A stretch of 64,000 nucleotides of DNA, taken from NCBI GenBank assembly GCA_963662155.1, contig OY759261.1:36249522-36313521 (forward strand), read 5' to 3'. Shown here piece after piece: positions 11,369 to 22,989 of this stretch (within the stretch, counting starts at the first letter, position 1; the number at the start of each line of letters is the position of its first letter). The notes under the pieces are model-generated. The model searched no databases. It was given only the letters and a program-made list of their open reading frames with translations, and was not told the origin of the DNA. This DNA is from Lamellibrachia columna. Lineage: Eukaryota; Annelida; Polychaeta; Sabellida; Siboglinidae. The position numbers were made by a program, and so were the translations under genes.

Positions 11369-11882
11369 TTTTAAACTGCATGCGATATTGACAGTAATGT
11401 TATTATTTTTACCGACCTAATATTCGTTATCCCGCTATATCATGTGCCATAGCAGCAGCACAGACACAGGCGTACTCTAACATCAAACCACGAACTTGCC
11501 CCACGGCACTGTCAATACATAAGCCTACTAATAGGTGCCGCGTCCGCCCATTCTATTTGCCCGATGTAACCATTTCTACCATGTCAGCGTGAGACATTTC
11601 GGGTCGATGTCTATCTAAGTTGACGGATTACCTTTTTTTTGGACACTGTACAGTGTTACATTCAAACAGCGTCACCTCCGCCACTGATTGATATAACAAT
11701 TTGGTGCGCCTTTGTGATGCACACCGTCATTTAGTACACCGTCAACACTTCTAGCATGAATGCGCAATCATTGGGATACGTCTCAACAACCAGGTGTGTT
11801 TCTGTGGGGAGAAAATGTTTGTGTCGTGTTGTCAGCCCGATGATTTATATCCAGTTCTTATGGCATTCCAACTTAGCACTGG

Positions 11883-11912
11883 CGAGGTGGCGTAGTGGTT
11901 AGAACATCGGAC
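11883..11912 (+). mobile_element. SINE head fragment
   Basis: gaggtggcgtagtggttag is the A-box region of the same SINE family as 16475-16790. The body is absent, so this is the broken copy-1 partner. Confidence 0.55.
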
Positions 11913-13176
11913 TCTCTATCGAAAAGTGCAGTAGCCAATAGTAAGAAAAGAGGCTACAGCTGACATCTTTCAACAGTTACAAATATGGAAAGACATGCAT
12001 TACACGTAAATGCCTTACATGTCAGTATGATAGCCTATTGGACAATGTAAATTGGGAAATATCAATAATCTACCTCCGGGTAACCATTTGTAACTACAAT
12101 TAGGAATATCACGCCAGTGATTCACTGGGAAACACTTGTTGAACACGTATCATGTTAATCTCATGAACCGCGCCATACAGCTAGATAACCCTACGTCACG
12201 AGTTTCAAAGTGTAGCAACATTCGCTAGCTCAACTCATAAAACATGTTTTGGCCTTTGCTTACTAAATTAGTCCTCTTTCTGACAAAATAACACGTTTGT
12301 TTGATACTTTGTGTTGGTTCTGTGTTTGACTCCCTTAATGCGTCACAATTTTCTGTGTTATCCATTTTTTTTAGAAATGCGCATGCTGGTTAACATGTCA
12401 GCGCTCAGTCAATTGGAGAAATGACTGGAATCTCCCGCTTTTCGAATACATTCTGAGTAAACCAGTGGCGTGATATTCTTGATTTTAATTTCGTGTGGGT
12501 AGTTATTATATCTTTTAGGTACATCGCCCCAAAACTATAACATTTGTTACGTTTTAATGATGGGCATGCCTTGGCGTGTAGATAACAAAGTATATATCAA
12601 AGTTCTAGATGTAATACATTGATTCTGCATTCACAACAGCAATACCGGAAGTTGTAATTGGTATTTCTAAAAATGAAGCCAGCTTTGACTTGGGCAATAC
12701 ATTTCCATAGTATAATACCAATAACATATGCATTTAACATAATCCAGTTTGAATGTATTTGAATGCTTTGGATCAGCACACTTAAGTGCATGTCTTATTC
12801 CAAATTCCAAACCAGTGGCGCCACTCACTCACTCACTCACTCACTCACTCACTCACTCACTCACTCATAATTTTTTTCCATACTGCCACAATTTACATTT
12901 GACGTGGATATGCTGCACATCTTTATTTCATTAGGTAAACTCATATCTTTTGTAAAGAAATCTCTCCATTTCAATTGCAAACAGTTGTGGATAGTGTTTG
13001 CATTAAAAATGTTGTGAACTACATAGGGAAAATATGGACAAAATGTCCGTACGGTGGGTTCTCTCCTTCCCCATCTTCTTCATTTTATTCATATGTTATG
13101 TCATATCCAGGAGGATGTTCTTCTTACTAAATATCTAACTCAGCACACATGCATTATTAATGGATACTTATGTTCC

Positions 13177-13250
13177 GGCGGTGCAATTGGGACCAGGCCA
13201 TCCGGACGTACACTGATATTCGTAACGTCGATCTTGGTTGACACACATCA
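13177..13250 (-). pseudogene. Truncated second EGF exon of gene A
   Basis: Only the C-terminal half of the EGF domain remains. The N-terminal half is deleted at 13250, and a conserved cysteine codon is now Tyr (EYQ for ECQ). The donor is lost as in copy 1, so that loss preceded the duplication. Confidence 0.7.
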
Positions 13251-13924
13251 TCAGGGGAGACTTCAGTGTCAATGTTGGTTCAGATTACTCGATATGGCCA
13301 AATTCAAATACAGAAGTTTTACATTCAATTTGCACTGACTATTAACTTACGATTTCTTACAATTTGTTCAAACAGTTTCATATTCGCAAAACACTGTGGT
13401 ATCAGCCACGATCAACACACGAACACTTGGTTGATTATATCACCGTTTAGCAAAGAATCGTACGGACATTTTATGCATAAGAGTCATGAGTGAAGCCAAC
13501 TGTGCGCGAGATGCAAGCGCATTGACCTCCCCTTAGAAATGCTGTCGAAAGACTACCTATGACAACATGAAAGAGCAACTGGGAAACGAACTCCACAATG
13601 CCCTACATCAAGCTACAGTCGCACAGAGAAGACATAATTAGTAAATCAGCGGAAGACACTTATGAAGTGTGCCTTGTAGACTCTTCGCTGTTTATCCTTG
13701 GTAATGCAGCAATGAAACACCAGGATAATTTTGACGCAAATGGTGTTGTGCTTACATAGATGAGTGATGAAAAGAACAATGCGTATGAAAGAGTTGTCAA
13801 TACTAACATAATAATATCATAATAGTAGCTTAATAATAACATAATAATAACATACTAATAACATAATAACAACATAATAATGACATAATAAAAACATAAC
13901 AATAGAGCGAACACTATAACCTAC

Positions 13925-14113
13925 CGAGGCTTGCAGGCAAGTGCACGTTCAACCCAGAGCTCAACAGAACAATTGGTAAAACGATAAGGCACAATATCTC
14001 CACCAATGCGTCGCCACAGACAACGGAGATCCGTCAATAAATATATTAAATAGTTATGAGTTCCCAAGAAACGTGGTGCAAAACAAATTAAATCAGAGAA
14101 TGGGCCTACCATG
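13925..14113 (-). CDS. Gene A X-module exon, copy 2
   Basis: Same 189-bp length, phases, acceptor (ttccttcag) and donor (gtaggt) as 9000-9188, with no stop. It retains APRFLGTHNYL, CLWRR and ALACKP. About four synonymous and ten or more replacement differences separate the two copies, so the exon is either unconstrained or diversifying. Both exons being spliceable means a transcript could carry two X modules. Confidence 0.4.
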
Positions 14114-14299
14114 CTGAAGGAAAAGGATGCGAATTTGAACCAATGAACATATAACTTCCAGCACGTACTCACTATGCCATGATACATTTACACAGATACC
14201 TTTGAGAGTTTAAAAAACCACCAAGTGCCATTTGGCTTGGTAAACCACGTGAACTATATAAGATTGAAAAAGCAAATGACTCCATCGTGAACATGAAAT

Positions 14300-15370
14300 C
14301 GACTTGTGTAGCAAATGCATGTCAACGCATTTGAATGCCAATGCAAATGTTTCACTTGATTCAAATGCAAATGTCATTTTCCAGGAACGCATTCAAATGC
14401 AAATGCAAATGTTTTGGTTACACATTTGCAAATGCAGTTGAATTAATTTCAAATGTTTTGGCTTTATATTAACGTTTTGTTTTATTTGGAGAAAAAAAAC
14501 ATAATGTATACAAACTTATTATTATTTCAATAAATGCAGTAGTACATTATTGGAACCACTAAGTGCCTCTACATACCAGTCCCACTACATGAACATGTCT
14601 GTAAAGTCATAAACTGAGTCACACAGTTCCAGGCTGCAGGGGTGGTGGGAATGGGAGGGAGGAATAAACAATTGACAGTTTACTGGGAACCATGGCAGGG
14701 AATGGAAGGGGAACCCAAGACAATAGACTGTCCACTGGTGGGGTCACTGGGAAGATAACCTGGTGGATAATTACAGCTACCACCAATAACTCTCTCTGGC
14801 TGTAAATATTTAGGACTGGTATTGCTAATGTTTACTTCCCCAATGAGCTGCCACCCCAACCCACCAAACAGTGCCTACACAACACAAGGGAGTCATTTGT
14901 CTGCATTTAATGATTTGTTTCAATGAACAGATAATATCTGAAGCCATCAACCTATAGACCATTTGGTCTTTTCACATTGCATGAATAACAGCCCAGGCAT
15001 TGAACAGTTGACCTAAGGAGCATTTTTTCAAAGAGCACATTGTGAATGTGGATTCACAGGTCAGACAATTATTTAATAATCTGCTGAGGATACTGCTCAC
15101 TACAGAACCCTTTTTCCAATGGCATGTTGTGAATTTGTGAAAATGAATCTAACAATAATAATTATTAAACAAATTACGCATGCATCTGATTACACATTTC
15201 ATGCATCTGATTACACATTTGGATGTGCACTCGACTAATCAAATGTTTGTGGATCGCATTCAAATGCAAACGTTTAAGGTACGCATTCAAATGCAAATGC
15301 ATTTACAATTTATGGAGACATTTGAATACGCATTCAAATGCTCAACATTCAAATGCATTTGCATTTGTTA
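14300..15370. repeat. Duplicated CATTTG/ATGCAAAT blocks
   Basis: Blocks at 14300-14450 and 15180-15370 are the copy-2 counterparts of 9360-9530 and 10080-10260. The sequence between them matches copy 1, apart from the additional piece near 14950-15120. Confidence 0.75.
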
Positions 15371-16279
15371 ACAAACCTGCTAGAAGCAGAGGTTGCCCTG
15401 AACTAAGATGCAAAGATGTAGTGAAGCAAAGCTTGAGGAATAAATTCATAGATTCGATGCAGTCGTAACAACTGCCTCACTATAAACCAAATTAGAAATA
15501 CATTTGCACTATAATCATTAGTCTGAACTGATATATATTATCTCATTTTGACTTCCATTATCGATAAGCGAAACACAACTATAGTTGTATAGATACGAGT
15601 GACAATTTATCAGGAAAAAATCAAGTTTACACCAATTTATTGTAATCACCCCCACGCCCAATCACCCTAACCCTCCTCATACCTGTCATTGTAACAATAA
15701 TGGGACGTACTGTGATACGTACTATCAATGACCCAATTAAACTGTTTTATAGACTGATGACATCATATCAAATTAAGGTACTCATCACTTATATATGGGT
15801 TGTGGGCCCTGAAATTATAAGAAAGGAAACGTCTCTATGGACTTCTAAGACTATGTGTAAGCAGTCTATACTGGGAATGAAACACGTGTTTGCTCAATGT
15901 CTAAGTTCTAAGATAATAATTTATACAAATCGCCGTAACAACTTTTTGAATTTGACAAGAAACGTTGCCGGTTCACTGGTTAGGGACTATCCATAAAGTA
16001 CGTCACACTATTTGCTGACTTTTTTCAAATCATCCACCCCATATTCACGATTTCGTTTAGAGAAAGACCCACCCCTATCTAATATGTATACATTTATTTT
16101 TCACAAAGTTTGTAGATTTGTAGAGCGTCATTACAGACGTCACTGATGCGTTGTAGGGCCCTTATTCCTTTTCCGTTCGAGTTCAGTTGAAATATACCCC
16201 TAAACTACCAAAGCAGTCAATGTTGTCAGTCTGATATCAACAGGGAGACGAGCAAAACACACTTTTTAAATAACGAAAG

Positions 16280-16435
16280 TAACGATCTTCGAGACACCCC
16301 CACCCCGATGTAACGATCGTTAAGACACCCCACCCCATGTAACGATCGTCAAGACACCCCACCCCCATGTAACGATCGTCAAGACACCCCACCCCCATGT
16401 AACGATCGTCAAGACACCCCCACCTCATGTAACGA
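16280..16435. repeat. Approx. 29-30 bp minisatellite, five copies
   Basis: Units beginning gtaacgatcgtcaagacacc repeat five times. Copy 1 of the segmental duplication has a single unit at 11268-11298, so the array expanded after duplication. Confidence 0.9.
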
Positions 16436-16474
16436 TTTATACCAAGTTCTTGTGGCATTCCAACTTTGGAGGGG

Positions 16475-16790
16475 CGCGGTGGCATAGTGGTTAGAACATC
16501 GGACATCGGAATCCGGGTTTGGATCTACTGTTTGGAATTTTGGGCAATTTCGTTCACTCCACGTTGCCCCAGTTAACTCAGTTGTATAAAACAGTGCCTG
16601 GAAATATACAGTGGTGGATATGTGAACGAGTAATTCTTCGTGCAGTAATAGCATCTAGGCTGTATGTTATAGGCAGGTGAGTCGAGGTGGCGTTGTAATG
16701 AACAGGTTTTACAGTGGATAAAGTGTACAACGCTGTGAACAGTCCTAAGAACTGGATACCGCGCTATATAGGAAAGTACCTTTATCTTTA
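16475..16790 (+). mobile_element. tRNA-derived SINE, near full length
   Basis: A tRNA-like head (ggtggcatagtggttagaa as A box, a B-box-like stretch near 16510-16530) is followed by the core gggcaatttcgttcactcc. The tail, ending cgctatataggaaagtac, contains a short tatct stretch. The same core appears at 29276, and on the minus strand near 35860, 44260 and 49740. RNA polymerase III transcription and LINE-driven mobility are typical of such elements. Confidence 0.7.
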
Positions 16791-17024
16791 GCTGAGCTAA
16801 CTCTACCCCAGTGCACTAGTGATCGTGTATTAATAGGTAGATTGAGATGGGCGCCAATGACGTCAGTACTGCGAGTTTTTGTATTGTCGTACTATTATGC
16901 AGGACATATCTAGGCAATTTACGTATTACCACATTTGGAGAGTCGTGAATACTTTCCGCTGTAGCCTCGGTTTCAAAGTATTGGTTACGGTGGGTTTTTC
17001 CGTGGGCGTTATTATTACTCCCAG

Positions 17025-17065
17025 GACTCTAAGGAGAACACGTGTTGCCTGACGAAACTGTTCAG
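17025..17065 (+). CDS. Possible small upstream exon of gene B
   Basis: A 41-bp open stretch lies between an acceptor (ctcccag) and a strong donor (caggtaagt). Only a phase-0 start is open, encoding DSKENTCCLTKLF, and it ends in phase 2, the phase required by the X exon at 21865. This is weak evidence because short exon-like strings occur by chance. Confidence 0.2.
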
Positions 17066-17503
17066 GTAAGTTTCCGGTCAACCTGTGTTATAGAAAACAA
17101 AGAGTATAAACAGTGCGGCAAACCCTTCGTGTCGCACTTCACCATTGATTTGGTCAGATACGTAGTATTATGATGGAAGTGTGTCAATGTTATGTTATGG
17201 ACGCCGTTCTCCGTAGCAGGTCTGACGTGGAATGCCCTGACTACTGCCGTGAGAGATGCTAACGTAGTTGCTGCGTACATCATCTTAATTTAGCGTAACT
17301 TATTTAATTGGTTTTAACTTATCTTAATTTTTTTCAATTTATTCTTACTTATCTTACACATTTAACTTGTTAATGCATTTAAGCATGGATATACAGCGCG
17401 CTATGAATGTGGAACTTATTATTATTATCATTTTGGAACTTGTCAAAAATAAAAAAGCATCAGTCATTTTCTTAACGTTTACGGTAACATCCAGCTTGCT
17501 TGA

Positions 17504-17504
<1 letters not shown>

Positions 17505-17534
<30 letters not shown>

Positions 17535-17886
17535 TGTATGTATGTATGTATGTATGTATGTATGTATGTATGTATGTATGTATGTATGTATGTATGTATG
17601 TATGTATGCAAGTATGTATCTATGTATGCATGTATGCATGTATGCCTGTATGAATATATGTACATATGTACGTATGTACGTATGTATGTACGTACGTATG
17701 TACGTACGTATGTATGTATGTATGTATGTATGTATGTATGTATGTATGTATGTATGTATGTATGTATGTATGTGTGTATGTATGTATGTATGTATGTACT
17801 ACGTATGTATGTGCGTATGTATGTATGTATGTACGTATGTATGCACGTATGTATGTATTTATGTATGTATATATGTATGTATTTAA
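17505..17886. repeat. (ATGT)n tetranucleotide array, ~380 bp
   Basis: Near-perfect atgt units with interspersed acgt and gcat variants. Frames on both strands (YVCM/THTYI repeats) are repeat translations. It abuts the CR1 3' end at 17884. Confidence 0.95.
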
Positions 17887-18020
17887 CAAGATTGAACAAT
17901 ATTTGCCGTCCAATCCGAAGGAAAGTGGACAAGGAAGCCATTGGCTTATCGAGAGTCCAACAATTTTCCTGCCCTCCTGAGATATGTGTTAACCTTGTTT
18001 TTAAACATATTCACGGGCGT
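17884..18020 (-). mobile_element. CR1 3'-end fragment
   Basis: Matches the 3' end of the 1525-5612 element: the aacaagattgaac tail, gccattggcttatcgagag, and the last ORF2 codons. It is severely 5' truncated, as is usual for LINE insertions. Confidence 0.85.
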
Positions 18021-18136
18021 CCAGTTGTGGAGGTCGGCCTATCAATGACTAATGACCCTTTGCGTGACAACAAGTCATTGAAACCGCCGCTCGACTGAGC
18101 GGGTCGTCCTGATTTATGCCTATTCAGGAACACACA

Positions 18137-18138
<2 letters not shown>

Positions 18139-18221
<83 letters not shown>
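18139..18221. repeat. (GA)n microsatellite
   Basis: About 80 bp of ga dinucleotides with one a interruption. Confidence 0.97.
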
Positions 18222-18223
<2 letters not shown>

Positions 18224-18529
18224 CCGCCTATTCAACGACAGTGGCAGAACAGTGACTCGACTCGACGGTGCGAAAACTACTGACAATAACATTTAAGACG
18301 CCAACGGTCATTGAACAAAAACGCGCCAGATTGGAGACAATTTCCTTTGTCTCGGCTTTCTCAATTTAAATTTTCTCATTTGCTACACTGTGGCCGTACG
18401 TTTATTGAGACACAGAAGTAAAGAGCAAGGCTTGTGTTGATGAGACAGTGCTAGTTACATTGCAGTAACATTGATTGATAAGGTAGATAAACCTAGTTGC
18501 CTGAAGATCAAAGCCCAGTCACGTCAGGT

Positions 18530-19140
18530 TAGTGTCCTTGGTGTATTCGGTGTGTTCAGTGCCTTCGCTGTCTTCCGTGTCTTCGGTGTCTTCGGTGTCT
18601 TTGAAGTCCTCAGAGTCTTTGGTGTCTTCAGTGTCTTCGGCGTCTTTGGTGTTTTCGTTGTCCTCAGTGTCTTCGGTGTTTTTGGTGTCCTCGGTGTCTT
18701 CGTTGTCCTTCGTTACTTTGGTGTATTTGGTGTCTTCGTCATTGTCCTCCGTGTCCTCGGTGTCCTCGGTGTCATCGGTGTCTTCGGTGTCCTCGGTGTC
18801 CTCGGTGTCATTGGTGTCCTCGGTGTCCTCGGTATCCTCGGTGTCCTCGGTGTCCTCGGTGTCCTCGGTGTCCTTGGTGTCCTCGGTGTCCTTGGTGTCA
18901 TCCGTGTCCTCGGTGTCCTCGGTGTCCTTGGTGTCCTCGGTGTCCTCGGTGTCCTCGGTGTCCTTGGTGTCATCCGTGTCCTTGGTGTCCTCGGTGTCCT
19001 TGGTGTCATCCGTGTCCTCGGTGTCCTCGGTGTCCTTGGTGTCCTCCGTGTCCTCGGTGTCCTTGGTGTCCTCCGTGTCCTCCGTGGCCTCGGTGTCCTC
19101 CGTGTCCTCCGTGTCCTCCGTGTCCTCCGTGTCCTCGGAT
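18530..19140. repeat. 9-bp minisatellite (GTGTCCTCG), ~66 units
   Basis: Units of ggtgtcctc with t/c and g/c variants run for 600 bp. Because 9 is a multiple of three, frames are open on both strands (GVL, SVS and TPR repeats). No start context, domain or conserved flank suggests a protein. Variant units cluster: ggtgtcttc on the left, cgtgtcctc on the right. Confidence 0.93.
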
Positions 19141-20050
19141 TATTTCTGTCCAACCGTTGTAAGATGGGGATTTGCGTACATAACTTCTGTAATGGATTTC
19201 CAGGGATTAGTATACAGAAGGAAATTGTATTCAACATAATCAACGAATGCACAGTTAATAGCATACCCAATTCATAGCACACCACGGGCATTCACATTTC
19301 GCAAGTGCCATATAACGTTAAAGTTATAACTAATTCGGCAAACTAATTTACAGTCCAATGCTATCCATGCACACGTATTGACAAGATAGCCCACACCTAT
19401 TAAATTACCAAACCCCCCCAAATTCACGATAGAAGCATTACATTTATTTTCAATTACATACAAAAGTATGTAATTGGCTTATAGTATATAAGCCATTTAT
19501 ATATCGTTAAAAAAAATTCAAATTGTATTAATCTGATCTAATGTGAGGCATCGCACCAAAAATGCATAACTCGACACATGCTCTAATGATAACAAATCAG
19601 CAAATAAATAACACATAAGCTATTTGGAGATTGACCAATATACGTATGTTCCTTAAATGTATAAACACAACATATATAATTTTAAATTGTCAGAAATGCA
19701 ATGTTTCACTATTATGTTTGCTAGTAAGTGACCCGAGCGTTGTCGCTTCAATTGAGCATACTGGAAGCTCAAGCTAAAATCATAACTACGACCTTCGTTG
19801 TCCATCACTTATATAAGTCTGTACATAATATACTCTTTGCATTAAGTGATACAGTCGACGTTACTATATGTGTTTAAGCATAACGCTTATCGCGATGTTT
19901 ACTGCTATTGTTTTCCTCTACCTATCGTTAGCGAACAAGTTAATTTAACAAGACGTGATTTCGTGTACGATTTATTGGATTTGTAACTACTAATAATTGT
20001 ATATTTTTGCAATTTAGTACTTTTAATGTATGTCATTTTATTTATAATGT
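19141..20050. other. AT-rich DNA, nothing recognised
   Basis: No open frame with a domain, no tandem repeat and no transposon end was seen. Confidence 0.5.
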
Positions 20051-20064
20051 GTATTTGTCCATAC

Positions 20065-20160
20065 TGATACACCAATGGACAGAGCCTCAGAACAAGTATC
20101 TGGATTAGGCGCTATATAAGAAATGTATTATGGTTATTATGATTATTATTATTATTACTG
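20065..20160 (+). mobile_element. SINE 3'-tail fragment
   Basis: ggcgctatataagaaatg followed by (tta)n resembles the tail of the SINE at 16475-16790. The head is absent. Confidence 0.5.
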
Positions 20161-21225
20161 CTTGTATGATTATGATGCGTCCGGGTTCAAAGTTTGACCG
20201 ACATCGACGTCAACACGGTGTAGCAGTTGTCTCACATCCGTCTCCCTCACAGCGCATTCATTCACGCTACAGGCCGTTCTCGCACAATGGCTGTTAATGT
20301 GTGATTTGTCACTGTTTGACTGTGAGCCTTTTTTGTCTGCGCGTCACATTTCCACAGGGTATTTTACACTGTTGGAAGCCGCACCTACCAGCCTGCATAC
20401 TGTTAAAAATTGGACAGTGAAACATTGCCTTAACAGGCCCAATGTTGAAAGATCCTTTGCAGAAAAAATCTATAGGCTTTTGCGGACACACCTGTGTAGA
20501 ATTAAGAAAATATTGTATATATTTTTTTAGAATATTCTTTAGAATGTTTCATAGAATATACGACTATATCCAACTTGGGGAAATACACCAGGATGTCTTT
20601 AAACAAATCAATGACTACAACTTCGGTCACGCTACAGTCACACAGACAGGTGAAATATTGACGCAGTTTCAATGTCACTGACACCATTCTGGTATCTGAA
20701 GTCAACGGAGTCTGAACTCTCACATCGACGTGCAAATTTGTAGGGACGCATGAATGCAAGCAGGAACGCACTCACAAAGGTTTACCTTTTTACTAACCTG
20801 TGCACCAATATACCATAGGTGTGCCCTGCTGGAAAATTACCCGGGTTTTCCCCGGTAGGAAGAGCAGCACTGACAACACATGTATGTGTATTTTTATGGT
20901 CCAATCGTCGCTCACAGCGAGATGTTTAATAACTGTGGTTCTTTCCTAGTCGTGTCAATCACAGCGTGCGGAAGATTTCTGTGTAGACGTTATCAGCGTT
21001 TTGGCGAGTATATATATATATATATATACATTATACATATATTTTGTTGAACATCCTGTCCTGAAAATGCACTATATATTGTATGCTAAAAACGACACAG
21101 AGTATAAACACTGCGACGTTTCTCACTTCGTCAATAGACTGACGAGTAGCGTGATGGAAACATTTCGAGAGGTTTAGCAACAGTTGTTTATTATTGGTTC
21201 TGAAATGATTTTCTCTGTTCGAACA

Positions 21226-21538
<313 letters not shown>

Positions 21539-21864
21539 GCGTCGATGCGAGGTGTTTATGCAGGGTTGGCGAGAGTGGCAGAAGGACGGTGTAACGTTGA
21601 GTTTAGAAACAGGTGGATAGACCAAATATCGTTGCACTTTGGACGACTTGTCCCCCTCTGGTCACTCCCGTGATCTGGATGAATCGTGGGCTGTCTACTA
21701 TTCACATTATGGTAGTATGTAAAGCTAGCTAAGTATCACCGAGGAAAATGTAGCATGAGAAATAAAAGCAGCATGTATGTTTATTATGTTTAGGGGGCAT
21801 AGCAGCGTAGTCGTTATAAAGTTTTAAGCATAACTTTAACTTTTCATGGAAAATTCGTTTGCAG

Positions 21865-22062
21865 ATACAACATTCGCTTGAATCACATACGAGGACAAGA
21901 TATTTTGGGTTCTTCTTACTGCCTCGTTGACGCTGTTGATGACAACCCAGGTTTTGTCTGCGTTGTAAACGTGGGAAAGTGGAAACGAGCCTTCGACGAA
22001 AAGGGGCCACTGCTACAGGTTCGACAAACTTTCATCACCACGAGTTTCTGTATTCTATTGAT
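21865..22062 (+). CDS. Gene B X-module exon (proposed)
   Basis: The acceptor cgtttgcag is followed by 198 open bases encoding NHIRGQDILGSSYCLV, DDNPGFVCVV and GKWKRAF. The donor is gtaaaa at 22063; the other option, gttcga at 22019, is weaker. Entry and exit are both in phase 2, matching the phase-2 start of the TSP1 exon at 27006. The coding-like composition stands out from the AT-rich flanks. The domain is unknown to me. Its counterpart in gene A (9000-9188) has the same phases and a similar LG-x-x-Y-x-L-V core. The CR1 copy at 22090-26646 occupies the intron after it. Confidence 0.5.
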
Positions 22063-22989
22063 GTAAAAGCACTGGCGGAAGAATCTTGGTGCAGCAGTGT
22101 TTTGAATTAGGTGTAGTGTAATGTCAGAAAAAGCGTAGACTATTGATTAGAATACATTTTACTATTACCTATGTATTACACATCATTTTGTTTAGACATA
22201 TATTAGGAAATAGTGTTTGTTAACATTTAGTAAGGGGCAGTGTTTTACAGGGAAGTCATCGAGCAAAAATAGAGTTTGTTTATAGATCAATAATTAAGGT
22301 AGCACAGCGAATTGTCAGAAAGAGTGGAATATTGATTAGAATAATGATTACTATTACACATATGGTATACATAAACCTATTATAGAGGCATCCGTTTTTG
22401 TTAATATTTATTCAGAGGCAGTATTTTTTGAGGTAGCAATTCCCGGACTCAAATTCAATGAGTGATGAAAGGGGTGTGTTTATAGTTCGGGAATTAAATT
22501 GGTGTTTCAAACTATCGTTTACATTGTTAGATAAGGTAATATCTGGCATAGTTGTAGTAAACGTTTTCGGTAAAAACAAACAGCAAGATCTTAGCGTAAG
22601 TTGGTGTATATACCTTGTCCTATTGTTTTGTTTACACAGTGTTCTGCGTATTTGCTAGGTGGCACGCTTTTTTGTTTCGTGCGAGTTTAGTAGATAGAAC
22701 ACAGTTAGCAAGTATATTATAGTCAAAATTAAATTAAAATCTAAATAATCCAGTTATTTAATTATTTAGTAATAAAGTGTTCTTTTGAACACAAGAAACA
22801 GGCTAAAGTAGCACGGTGAAAACAATATAAACAACATTTATCTAACACAATAAAAATTCTGTGATGGTGCCGTCCTAACGGCAGGTAAACCCCACCAGGC
22901 ATTTAAAAAGCGGAAGTTGTAACAACTGAGTAGATTTTGTCAACTCCGCGTGTGAGAAGTCCTGGGCTGAGCTTCAGGCGAATAGTTTT

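Larger units (their letters stand above)
6631..11912. repeat. Tandem segmental duplication 1, copy 1
   Basis: This block aligns end to end with 12081-16503. Shared landmarks in the same order include the boundary word ggaatatcacgccagtgatt, the actc microsatellite, EGF and X exons, the CATTTG-rich blocks, the left end of a small inverted-repeat element, and a SINE head at the right edge. The copies differ by substitutions, several indels and microsatellite length, so the event is not recent. Confidence 0.9.
6095..14113 (-). pseudogene. Gene A: decayed X/EGF/transmembrane gene, minus strand
   Basis: Four pieces lie on the minus strand in the order seen in gene B: an X-like exon (two copies, 13925-14113 and 9000-9188), an EGF exon (8283-8397, with a truncated copy at 13177-13250), and the start of a membrane exon (6095-6138). 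A possible TSP1 remnant lies near 8720-8800. The EGF exon has lost its donor and its acceptor frame, the second EGF copy lacks half the domain, and the membrane exon stops after 14 residues. I infer a dying relative of gene B whose middle part was duplicated in tandem. No signal-peptide exon was found. A functional remnant using only the X exons cannot be excluded. Confidence 0.5.
12081..16503. repeat. Tandem segmental duplication 1, copy 2
   Basis: Partner of 6631-11912, separated by about 170 bp. It lacks half of the EGF exon and the right end of the MITE, and has a shorter actc array, but carries an additional stretch near 14950-15120 absent from copy 1. Confidence 0.9.

Noticed and set aside
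10583..15996. Pair of matching open frames (10583-10951 and 15700-15996)
   Set aside because: Open in both duplication copies, but most codon differences are amino-acid changing and no domain is visible. This is expected for neutral DNA of this similarity.
16849..16950. MGANDVSTASFC frame as gene B signal peptide
   Set aside because: The hydrophobic run is short, the possible donor (gtatta) is weak, and no promoter was seen. Too little to annotate.
17354..18098. Long frames rich in YVCM or THTYI
   Set aside because: Translations of the (ATGT)n array.
18471..19277. 268- and 235-codon plus frames and a 192-codon minus frame
   Set aside because: They all translate a 9-bp minisatellite. Being open in several frames on both strands is a property of the repeat unit.
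17100..21160. Similarity between 17100-17180 and 21095-21170 (gagtataaaca-ctgcg)
   Set aside because: Only a few short words match with gaps; may be an old repeat but cannot be supported by eye.
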